64,000 bases of DNA from Algoriphagus lutimaris (GTDB lineage Bacteria > Bacteroidota > Bacteroidia > Cytophagales > Cyclobacteriaceae), in assembly GCF_017051705.1 (NCBI RefSeq), contig NZ_JAFIDJ010000001.1, positions 1,951,786-2,015,785 of the forward strand. The letters are read 5' to 3'. The translations under genes and the position numbers were made by a program. Below are positions 45,673 to 53,622 of this stretch, in pieces. The stretch's first letter is position 1. Each line of letters starts with the position of its first letter. The notes below the pieces were generated by a model, which was not told where the DNA came from, did no database searches, and was given only the letters and a program-made list of their open reading frames with translations.

Positions 45673-46965
45673 TTAGTTCATCAGTTCAATCATGCTTTCC
45701 CGATGGGCCTGAAGAATTTTTTCAATCAGTTCATCCGATAACGCAGTGGATAAAAACAAACTCTCAAATTGGGATGGAGCTAAATAGACTCCTCTTTTCA
45801 ACATTGCCTGGAAGTATTTTCCAAACAAGGCTGTGTCCGATTCTTTGGCCGTAGCAAAATCATATACTTCTTGGTCAGTGAAGAATAAAGAGTACATACT
45901 TCCTAGTCTGTTGACCGTATAATTCAATCCAAGCTCCCTATTGATCCCCATAATCCCTTCGGAAATCAACTCTCCAATATGATTCAATCTTGCATATTCT
46001 TCTGGATGCGCATTAAGATGATTCAACATGGCCAATCCAGCTGCCATGGCAATAGGGTTTCCAGATAAGGTTCCTGCTTGATAAACAGGCCCTGAAGGAG
46101 AAACAAATTCCATAATTTCTTTCTTCCCACCATAGGCTCCGACTGGCATTCCTCCACCTATAATTTTACCCAAAGTAGTCATATCAGGAACAACTCCAAA
46201 GAGCTCTTGGGCTCCCCCTTTTGCCAATCTGAATCCGGTCATCACCTCATCAAAAATCAATACAATCCCTTCTCGTGTACATATATCCCGAAGGCCTTGC
46301 AGGTATCCAACTTTAGGAAGGCAAAGCCCCATATTTCCAGGCACTGGTTCTAAAATCAAGGCAGCAATTTCTCCCTTGTTGGCAGCCACCAATGTTTCTA
46401 TGGCTTCCAAATCATTATAGGGCGCCAACAAAGTGTCCTTGGCTGTTCCTTTTGTGACCCCAGGAGAATCTGGATTTCCCATGGTCATGGCTCCAGATCC
46501 TGCTGAAATCAAGAATGAATCACCATGTCCATGATAATTACCTTCCATTTTGATAAACTTATCACGGCCAGTATAACCTCTGGCTACTCGGATTGCAGAC
46601 ATAGTTGCCTCTGTTCCGGAGTTTACCATTCTTACTTTCTCTACCGAAGGTACCATACTGACAATTAATTCAGCAATTTCAATTTCCTTGGCGGTTGGAG
46701 CTCCGAAGGAAGTACCATCTTCCATGGCTTTTAATACTGCTTCTTTAATCATGGGATGATTATGTCCCAAAATCATAGGCCCCCAACTATTGATTAGTTC
46801 TATGAATTGGTTTCCATCTTCATCAATCAAATAGGCTCCTTCTGCCTTTTTAATAAATAGAGGCTCTCCTCCCACTGCACGAAATGCTCTTACAGGAGAA
46901 TTTACTCCTCCAGGAATGAATTGTTGAGCATGGGCAAATAGCCTTTTACTTTCTGAAATTTGCAT
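45673..46965 (-). CDS. hemL: Glutamate-1-semialdehyde 2,1-aminomutase
   Basis: 430 residues, the family length. A PLP enzyme of the class III aminotransferase fold that turns glutamate-1-semialdehyde into 5-aminolevulinate, the second step after HemA. FIPGGVNSPVRAF at the N-terminus, NSGTEATMSAIRVAR, FDEVMTGFR and TLGKIIGGGMPVGAYGG (Schiff-base Lys in LGK) identify it clearly. It lies 3 bases after the periplasmic-binding-like gene and is probably transcribed with it. Confidence 0.97.
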   Translation of the reverse strand: MQISESKRLFAHAQQFIPGGVNSPVRAFRAVGGEPLFIKKAEGAYLIDEDGNQFIELINSWGPMILGHNHPMIKEAVLKAMEDGTSFGAPTAKEIEIAELIVSMVPSVEKVRMVNSGTEATMSAIRVARGYTGRDKFIKMEGNYHGHGDSFLISAGSGAMTMGNPDSPGVTKGTAKDTLLAPYNDLEAIETLVAANKGEIAALILEPVPGNMGLCLPKVGYLQGLRDICTREGIVLIFDEVMTGFRLAKGGAQELFGVVPDMTTLGKIIGGGMPVGAYGGKKEIMEFVSPSGPVYQAGTLSGNPIAMAAGLAMLNHLNAHPEEYARLNHIGELISEGIMGINRELGLNYTVNRLGSMYSLFFTDQEVYDFATAKESDTALFGKYFQAMLKRGVYLAPSQFESLFLSTALSDELIEKILQAHRESMIELMN

Positions 46966-46968
46966 GTA

Positions 46969-48618
46969 TTACTGTAATGGTTTCAATTCCCCTTCTTCCA
47001 TTTTGAAGATAGGGACATATCGATTGTTATTGCTATTCTGGAAATTAAATCCCCAAGTCACTTTACCAGTTTGGAAGGCGGACTGATCCAAATTTCTTCT
47101 CAAATCAAAGCCCTTGGTTGGTCCCATATTAGAAGATAACCAAAACACCAACTCTCTCCCTATAGTTGCATTTAAGCTCGGATATATTAGATTTTGGGAA
47201 TAGAAATTATCTTTAAACTGCTGCATAGCTTCCGCATGGAACCTTGGTGTATTATTGGAAATAAAGTGAAAATTGGGGAACTCCAACATTTCATAATTCG
47301 CAAAATTGAATCCCAACCAAGAGTCCATTACCAAAAATGGAACAGAAGCATTCACCGATTCCATCAGTCCAAAGGTAGGCTGGGCAATAGAAGGATCATC
47401 TGTTAATAAGATGATTTGATCTACTTCCAATTCCACACTATCCATACCTGTTCTTATGCCTTGTCTTTGTAGGAAATCAATCACATTCCTTGGGGTAACT
47501 TGCTGCTCATCAATGACTGAAAATCCTGCTGCAGTAAGTTGATCCTTCAATAGAAGGCCTGTGCTTTCGTCACGTGAACTTCCACTGTATCCAATCGCTA
47601 CTTTTCTTCCCCAATCCTGCTTCTTCATTGCATCCACTATTCCTCTCGAAAGAGAGGCTACAGAAGGTCTAAAAAGATAGCTGTATTCTGTATTTTCAAA
47701 TCGCTCACCCAAATTAGAAAGAGGATGAATCAATGGAATTTTGGAAGTTTCAGCAAATGAACTCACCAAATCCACTTCATCCTGATAGATAGGTCCAATG
47801 ATTGCATCAGCTTTTGCAATCACCGGGTCTTTCAAAAGCTCACTCAAGTGGTTCATATCCCGCTTGGAATCAAAGGTGTGAAGCGTTACCTGCTTCCCTT
47901 CTTCTTTCAAGCGATTGACCGCGAATTTGATTCCCTGATATAACTCAAACACAAAACTGGATGCTTCCACAGAAGAAGCTGGTGCATTTGGAGAACTTGT
48001 AAATGGTAAAATCACTACAAAATCCAAGACAAAGTCTTTGACTGCATTTACCCCCTGTGCATTTCCCTGAAGCTCGTAATAGGCAGCTCTTTCGGTTGCC
48101 GACAAAATTGTCTGGCTTTCCAAAACCATTTTTAGCGCAGCGGTATATCCTTTATTTTCTTTAAATTCCTGTAGATTGGCCACCATAAAGCTGGCACTAG
48201 TTTGCTTGAGGTATTCGAAAGTTGCATTCTCTGCCAATTCCCTCACAGATTCTTTCTTGATTCCTTTAATGGTTTTTAATGCCTCTTGATTTTGTTGGTT
48301 TTGAAAATAAGCCAATGCCAATAAATACTTGGATTCATCTGACTTTGTCCAAACTTTTTCAGAAACCAAACGAAGTGCAGTGATAGCTTGCTCAGGCTGA
48401 TTAGCTCCTAAAGCGGCTTCACCAATATGGAATGCCGCATAATTTGAAAGATTCCCATATTTATCAGCATCCAAAAACTCTCGAAACAAAGGCATAGCCT
48501 CCCAATAATTTTTAGAATTCAGAAAATTTTGGGCCTTCTGATAGTCCGCCGGAATATTCTGAGCAAAAGTGTGGGTGATTATGAAAAACGCGGAAAGTAA
48601 TAAGAAATATTTTCTCAT
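46969..48618 (-). CDS. Periplasmic-binding-protein-like protein with N-terminal helical repeats
   Basis: 549 residues with a signal peptide (about 1-19, HTFAQ). Residues 20-150 are TPR-like helical repeats (FLNSKNYWEAMPLFREFL and following). Residues about 200-545 are a type I periplasmic binding fold of the LivK/branched-chain type: VILPFTS start, AIIGPIYQDEV, IPLIHPLSN, RKVAIGYSGSSRDES. The join of repeats and this fold is seen in LpoA-like activators of penicillin-binding proteins, so a cell-wall role is possible; no transporter genes are near. It is cotranscribed with hemL. Confidence 0.8.
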   Translation of the reverse strand: MRKYFLLLSAFFIITHTFAQNIPADYQKAQNFLNSKNYWEAMPLFREFLDADKYGNLSNYAAFHIGEAALGANQPEQAITALRLVSEKVWTKSDESKYLLALAYFQNQQNQEALKTIKGIKKESVRELAENATFEYLKQTSASFMVANLQEFKENKGYTAALKMVLESQTILSATERAAYYELQGNAQGVNAVKDFVLDFVVILPFTSSPNAPASSVEASSFVFELYQGIKFAVNRLKEEGKQVTLHTFDSKRDMNHLSELLKDPVIAKADAIIGPIYQDEVDLVSSFAETSKIPLIHPLSNLGERFENTEYSYLFRPSVASLSRGIVDAMKKQDWGRKVAIGYSGSSRDESTGLLLKDQLTAAGFSVIDEQQVTPRNVIDFLQRQGIRTGMDSVELEVDQIILLTDDPSIAQPTFGLMESVNASVPFLVMDSWLGFNFANYEMLEFPNFHFISNNTPRFHAEAMQQFKDNFYSQNLIYPSLNATIGRELVFWLSSNMGPTKGFDLRRNLDQSAFQTGKVTWGFNFQNSNNNRYVPIFKMEEGELKPLQ

Positions 48619-48712
48619 GTATTTGAAAGTGTATCGAACATCAAAACAGGGTTTGCAAATTTAACCCAATATTTTCAAACCCAAAGTTTAGGCCGAAAGC
48701 TAATCAAAATGA

Positions 48713-48740
48713 AAAACCCGAAGCTTTTACTTCGGGTTTT
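48713..48740. terminator. guaA terminator
   Basis: AAAACCCGAAG and CTTCGGGTTTT pair over 11 bases with a 6-base loop. It lies between guaA and the next gene on the minus strand and ends the guaA unit. Confidence 0.85.
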
Positions 48741-48804
48741 ACCAATATATAATACAACAGCTTGTTGTACAAGACCTTTGATGCTTAAAAACTGTCTTTA
48801 TGGA

Positions 48805-50334
48805 TTATTCCCATTCGATCGTTGCTGGCGGCTTGGAAGAGATATCATAGACTACTCTATTTACCCCTTTGACACGATTGATTATTTCATTGGATATTTT
48901 GCCCAAAAACTCATAAGGCAAGTGAATCCAATCTGCAGTCATTCCATCTACAGAGCCTACTGCTCTCAATGCAACTACCTTTTCATAGGTTCTTTCGTCT
49001 CCCATGACCCCTACTGACTGAATTGGCAGCAACATAGCTCCTGCTTGCCAAACCTGATCATATAAACCATGATCTTTTAGGCCTTGAATGAAAATATGAT
49101 CTACCTCCTGCAGTGTTTTAACTTTTTCAGCAGTGACATCTCCCAAAATTCGGATTCCTAAACCTGGCCCTGGGAATGGGTGCCTACCAATTATTGTTTC
49201 CACAATTTCCAATGCTCTACCTACTTCACGAACCTCATCTTTGAACAAAGTATTCAATGGCTCCACCACAGAAAGCTTCATGAAATCGGGTAATCCTCCC
49301 ACATTATGGTGAGATTTGATTGTTGCAGATGGACCTTTCACTGAAACAGATTCAATCACATCCGGATAAATCGTTCCTTGACCCAACCATTTTACTCCTT
49401 CTATTTTATGTGCTTCATCATCGAATACTTCGATAAACACACGACCTATCGCTTTTCTTTTATCTTCAGGATCAGTTAATCCTTTCAAAGCATCGTAAAA
49501 TCTCTGCTTGGAATCCACACCAATCACATTCAAGCCCATATGCTTGTAGGAATCCAATACCTCTTCGAATTCATTTTTACGAAGCAGTCCATTATCTACA
49601 AAAACACAGGTCAATTGATCACCGATTGCTCTATGTATCAAAGTAGCTGCCACGGATGAATCCACGCCTCCAGAAAGTCCCATCACCACTTTATCGGATC
49701 CGATTTTCTCTTTCAATTCAGCTACCGTAGCATCTATAAACACATCAGAAGTCCAATCTTGCGCACATCCACAGATGCCAACTACGAAATTCCTAAGTAG
49801 GTTTTTACCTTCTGTAGAGTGCGTTACTTCCGGATGAAATTGAATACCGTAGGTTTCTTCCTCCTTTACTTTGAAAGCCGCTACTCGTACCGAATCAGTG
49901 CTTGCGATCACTTCAAAACCTTCGGGAAGCTCCTTAATTGTATCTCCATGAGACATCCACACCTGTGAACCATGACTCATTTCTTTCAACAGGTCATAAT
50001 GGGTGTCAATATGACTTAAATTCGCTCTACCGTATTCGCGTATTTCGGAAGGAAGAACCTCTCCTCCATATTTCTGAGCTAATAATTGGGAACCATAGCA
50101 AACGCCCAACAATGGTAATTTACCCCTTAATACATCCAAATCCAGATCAGGAGCACCTTCTTCTCTTACCGAACAAGGAGATCCTGAAAGGATCACTCCT
50201 TTAACATCGGAAGTGATTTCTGGAACTTTATTATAAGGATGGATTTCACAATAAACGTTCAGCTCTCTAACTCTTCGGGCGATGAGTTGTGTGTACTGAG
50301 AACCGAAATCAAGGATTAGGATTTGTTCTGCCAT
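48805..50334 (-). CDS. guaA: GMP synthase (glutamine-hydrolysing)
   Basis: 509 residues from the ATG at 50334; a TTG two codons earlier is in frame but unlikely. It converts XMP to GMP. The class I glutaminase has GVCYGSQ (Cys79) with His167 and Glu169 in FHPEV, and the synthase part has the PP-loop SGGVDSS (221-227), followed by the C-terminal dimerisation domain ending in [10 protein letters not shown] -7 element sits directly before the start codon. Confidence 0.97.
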   Translation of the reverse strand: MAEQILILDFGSQYTQLIARRVRELNVYCEIHPYNKVPEITSDVKGVILSGSPCSVREEGAPDLDLDVLRGKLPLLGVCYGSQLLAQKYGGEVLPSEIREYGRANLSHIDTHYDLLKEMSHGSQVWMSHGDTIKELPEGFEVIASTDSVRVAAFKVKEEETYGIQFHPEVTHSTEGKNLLRNFVVGICGCAQDWTSDVFIDATVAELKEKIGSDKVVMGLSGGVDSSVAATLIHRAIGDQLTCVFVDNGLLRKNEFEEVLDSYKHMGLNVIGVDSKQRFYDALKGLTDPEDKRKAIGRVFIEVFDDEAHKIEGVKWLGQGTIYPDVIESVSVKGPSATIKSHHNVGGLPDFMKLSVVEPLNTLFKDEVREVGRALEIVETIIGRHPFPGPGLGIRILGDVTAEKVKTLQEVDHIFIQGLKDHGLYDQVWQAGAMLLPIQSVGVMGDERTYEKVVALRAVGSVDGMTADWIHLPYEFLGKISNEIINRVKGVNRVVYDISSKPPATIEWE

Positions 50335-50337
50335 GCG

Positions 50338-50345
50338 CAAAGGTA
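50338..50345 (-). promoter_or_regulatory. Putative guaA promoter (-7 element)
   Basis: On the minus strand TACCTTTG matches TAnnTTTG, three bases before the ATG. If used, the transcript would start at or next to the start codon. No -33 TTG at the usual distance. Confidence 0.35.
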
Positions 50346-50509
50346 AGCAGGTCAGGCAAATTGAGGAAATGATATGAAATATTTTACCGAATAATGTTTG
50401 GTTTATTTTTCTATGCTACCCAAAACTATAGATAGAATTACTTCAGTGGATAGGTTCTCAAACTAAAATCAATAAAATTTACAGTTCATCCCGAATTGAG
50501 ATTTTCCTT

Positions 50510-52219
50510 ATGCAAAAGTTAAGCATCCTTTGTCTATTCCTTTTTATCCAATCTGTTTCAGTCTTTTCCCAGAATAAAGACCTCTTTCAAACCACCAATT
50601 CTTATTTTGAATTAGTCAGACCCAAATTTGAAGGAAAAGAGGCCTATGAAACCGTTGCCTTCGTGGAAAAATATTGGAGAGTAGCAGGGAATACAGGGTT
50701 CAACAACACGGTGTACCGTATTTCCTCCAAATTGGAAGAAGCAGGTTATGTTTTAGAGAAAAATGCCACTAGTGAAGATCGCTTGACTTTCCGAATCGAA
50801 ACTAGAAAAATGGAAAGACCCACCTGGGAACCCGTGGATGGATCTATTCAAATTATTGGGCAAACTGAGAAATTGTTAGACTTTTCCACCAATCGGCACT
50901 TGATGTATCAATATTCTTCCTCTACTCCAAAAGAAGGGATTACGGCAGAAGTTATTTACGTAGAAAACAAAAAAGCCTTGAAAGACCTAGATGTAGAAGG
51001 AAAAATCATCTTCGCAGGCGAAGGGGGCTACCGCGCCTTTCAATCCGCAGTAAAAGAGGGTGGAGCATTGGGAATCTTTACGTATGATATGCCGGATTAC
51101 CTTCAGCCCAAAAAGAATACTACCTCCATTCAGTTCAGAAGCCTTCGATATGATGCAAAAAAACCTACTTGGGCAGTGGCGCTCTCCTACGAAGCCAAAG
51201 AAAAACTGAAAGCTGCATTAGAAAAAGGCCCTGTTTCTGTGCATGTAAACATCCAAACCAAGATTTATGATTCGGAGGAACTAACTGTGGTAGCGAATGT
51301 AAAGGGCTCTGAGCTTCCAATGGAAAGCTTAGTATTTTCGGCACATATACAAGAACCTGGTGCCAATGACAATGCTACCGGCGTTGGAACTCAACTAGAA
51401 ATGGCTCAGATCACTGCAGATCTCATTCAAAAGGGTGAATTGAACCTAAAAAGAACTCTTACCTTTTTATGGGGAGATGAAATTATTTCTACCCGTAGAT
51501 ACATTGAGGAAGAAGAAAAAAGAGAGCCTAAAATCAATTGGGGTATTTCACTGGATATGGTAGGTGAAAATACAGAGGTCACTGGGGGAACCTTCCTGAT
51601 CGAAAAAATGCCTGATCCCAGTGCCATTTGGACCCGTGGAGAAGACCAACATTCAGAATGGGGCGGTAGGCCTTTGGAAAAAGAAGATATGAAACCCCAT
51701 TACCTGAATGATTTCATGATTTATGTTTTTGAGGAGCAAGGCGCCTATGCAAATTGGGTAGTTAAAACCAACCCTTTTGAAGGAGGTTCAGACCATACCC
51801 CATTTTTAAGAGCCGACATCCCGGGTTTATTGCTTTGGCACTTTACCGACCAATTCTACCATACCGATCAGGATCGATTAGACAAAGTTTCCCAAAATAC
51901 GATGGTCAATGTCGGGACTGCAGCTTTGGTTTCAGCCTATACCCTTTTGAATGGGGGAAATCAAACTGCCGAAGGAATGATCGCGTTAATATCAGCAAGT
52001 GCGCAGAAAAGATTAACCACTGAATTTAAGCTGAGCAAAAAAGCTATTACTGAAGGAGCATCCAAAGAAGATGAACAATTGATCTTAGATACATGGGCGG
52101 ACTATTATGCGAAGGCTATGGATTCGATCAAGGACTTGGTTCCTGCTGATGATGAAGGAACATTGAGGAGAATAACTTTAGCAAAAGAAGCAATTAAGGC
52201 AAAGGTGCCTCAACTCTAA
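50510..52219 (+). CDS. Secreted M28-family metallopeptidase
   Basis: 569 residues with a signal peptide (about 1-20, VFSQ). Residues about 140-250 form a PA-like inserted domain. The peptidase part has zinc ligands in FSAHIQEPGANDNATG (His279, Asp287), WGDEI (Glu324 region), SLDMVGEN (Asp349) and EGGSDHTPF (late His). This is the aminopeptidase pattern of M28 with two metals. Periplasmic or secreted; substrate unknown. The C-terminal 90 residues are helical. It stands alone with a shared terminator downstream. Confidence 0.88.
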   Translation: MQKLSILCLFLFIQSVSVFSQNKDLFQTTNSYFELVRPKFEGKEAYETVAFVEKYWRVAGNTGFNNTVYRISSKLEEAGYVLEKNATSEDRLTFRIETRKMERPTWEPVDGSIQIIGQTEKLLDFSTNRHLMYQYSSSTPKEGITAEVIYVENKKALKDLDVEGKIIFAGEGGYRAFQSAVKEGGALGIFTYDMPDYLQPKKNTTSIQFRSLRYDAKKPTWAVALSYEAKEKLKAALEKGPVSVHVNIQTKIYDSEELTVVANVKGSELPMESLVFSAHIQEPGANDNATGVGTQLEMAQITADLIQKGELNLKRTLTFLWGDEIISTRRYIEEEEKREPKINWGISLDMVGENTEVTGGTFLIEKMPDPSAIWTRGEDQHSEWGGRPLEKEDMKPHYLNDFMIYVFEEQGAYANWVVKTNPFEGGSDHTPFLRADIPGLLLWHFTDQFYHTDQDRLDKVSQNTMVNVGTAALVSAYTLLNGGNQTAEGMIALISASAQKRLTTEFKLSKKAITEGASKEDEQLILDTWADYYAKAMDSIKDLVPADDEGTLRRITLAKEAIKAKVPQL

Positions 52220-52304
52220 AAATAATGGAAATACATCTCGAAAATGCGCAATGGCACAGAGCAAGTTTTCTTGAACATTGAATGGAATAAAAATTTTACA
52301 TAAA

Positions 52305-52340
52305 AAAAGAGCGCCATTGAATAACGCTCTTTAAAAAAAA
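52305..52340. terminator. Bidirectional terminator
   Basis: AAAGAGCG (52307-52314) pairs with CGCTCTTT (52326-52333), flanked by A/T runs on both sides, between the converging M28 and secreted-protein genes. Confidence 0.85.
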
Positions 52341-52348
52341 TCATATTA

Positions 52349-53116
52349 TTAATTTTCCTCAGGAGAAATATTCATCACCAATTCATAAACAATACTATAT
52401 TCAAATCCTTGTGGTAGAATTTCAGCCATTTTTGTCTTGGAAATAATATCATTCCAATCACTACTCGTATTTTCTTCAGAAGTATATCTCATATAGTTCA
52501 TCACATCGGACATCTTATTAAAGCCATCCCAAGTGAGTACTGAAAAACGAGATAGATTACCTTTTGGTGCTATTACGGATAACATTCCCCAAGACGAAAC
52601 TCCCATAGTTCCAGCCGCAACATTTTTTTCAAAAAAAGGCTTCCAAAGCGTCCTGTTTTCTTCAATAAAAGCACCTAAATTATCTGGCATTGCATAATTG
52701 ATTATAGCATATTTGTAGTCACCCGGAATCATATCCTCTACCTGTGTCCAATAATCAAACGCTGTTGGTGCAAATGACTGCGTTTCAACCATCTCAGGAG
52801 GAACACCCATAGTTTTCATGTTGCTTTCCGACCAGATTGCAGCAGGGTCAATATCATCAACACTTTCAAAAATATTTACCAAAACATAATTAGGATCGTC
52901 TGCACTGGTAACATTAGCTTTTCTCCAGAGCGACCATCCAACCATTTGTCCATTATCCATTGCAGTTTTAGCAACTTTTGACCAATATTTGGTTTCCTTC
53001 TCAACAAATTCGGCTTGGCGGTCCAAAGGCACATTCCTAAATTGCATATAAACCACTTGAGCAAATGAACTACCTGTAAAAATAAAACTCGCAATTAAAA
53101 TCAATAGCTTTTTCAT
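52349..53116 (-). CDS. Secreted protein with repeated ferredoxin-like (dimeric barrel) pattern
   Basis: 255 residues with a signal peptide (about 1-19, SSFAQ). Two similar halves are visible: VYMQFRNVPLDRQAEFVEKE and WSKVAKTAMDNGQMVGWSLW in the first; YAIINYAMPDNLGAFIEENR, WKPFFEKNVAAGTMGVSSWG in the second. Each resembles a beta-alpha-beta unit of the dimeric alpha/beta barrel fold, as in antibiotic-biosynthesis-monooxygenase-like proteins, here as an internal duplication. No catalytic residues can be named. A direct repeat upstream (53191-53220) may control it. Confidence 0.65.
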   Translation of the reverse strand: MKKLLILIASFIFTGSSFAQVVYMQFRNVPLDRQAEFVEKETKYWSKVAKTAMDNGQMVGWSLWRKANVTSADDPNYVLVNIFESVDDIDPAAIWSESNMKTMGVPPEMVETQSFAPTAFDYWTQVEDMIPGDYKYAIINYAMPDNLGAFIEENRTLWKPFFEKNVAAGTMGVSSWGMLSVIAPKGNLSRFSVLTWDGFNKMSDVMNYMRYTSEENTSSDWNDIISKTKMAEILPQGFEYSIVYELVMNISPEEN

Positions 53117-53190
53117 AGTAGGATTTTTTAATTGTTATTAATTGATTTATGTATCTAAATAAAAATAATGAGCACAAAAATTCACCTTCT

Positions 53191-53220
53191 ATAAACTAGA
53201 AAGCAACTAAATAAACTAGA
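53191..53220. repeat. Two direct repeats, 20-base period
   Basis: ATAAACTAGA occurs at 53191-53200 and 53211-53220, with A/T-rich spacer. About two helical turns apart, so both would face the same side of DNA. Confidence 0.6.
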
Positions 53221-53500
53221 TATTTATATATAAAACTATAATACTTAAAACAGAGAGGAAAAACTTTTTAAACTAAATCAATATTTAAACTATATAATTT
53301 TTTAATTGACCTCACGCAATATGAAATAAAAGGAAAAATAACTTATGTTAGTTAATAAATTAATTACATATTACAAAGTTCAAACTGCACTTTATTGGCT
53401 TTTTTGCTTATAAAAAGGTAATTAAAATACTCCAAGATAATTTTTTAAAGAGATTTTCTTTTTGAATAGATCATACATTTACTTAAGGAAAGTATCTGGA

Positions 53501-53541
53501 CATTTTCAGACCGTCTGAGAAATGTGTATTTTTCATACATT
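53501..53541. promoter_or_regulatory. Two adjacent imperfect hairpins upstream of the haem-site lipoprotein gene
   Basis: CATTTTCAGA pairs with TCTGA-g-AAATG across CCG (53501-53524), one bulged base. A second, AATGTgTAT with ATACATT, shares its left side (53521-53537). They are about 90 bases before the start at 53623. Operator or leader structure; function not known. Confidence 0.4.
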
Positions 53542-53622
53542 CAATTCGGATTTTCCCTTGGTTTAAAATCCATTCTCTATTGGGATAGACAATAAAAAAG
53601 AACTGATAAAAAAGCCCTAACA

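Larger units (their letters stand above)
53117..53622. other. Gene-free AT-rich region between divergent genes
   Basis: A 506-base stretch with no coding pattern on either strand. It holds two copies of ATAAACTAGA 20 bases apart (53191-53200, 53211-53220) on the side of the minus-strand gene and two adjacent imperfect hairpins (53501-53541) on the side of the plus-strand gene. Promoters for both genes must lie here, but no full consensus is seen. Confidence 0.55.
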
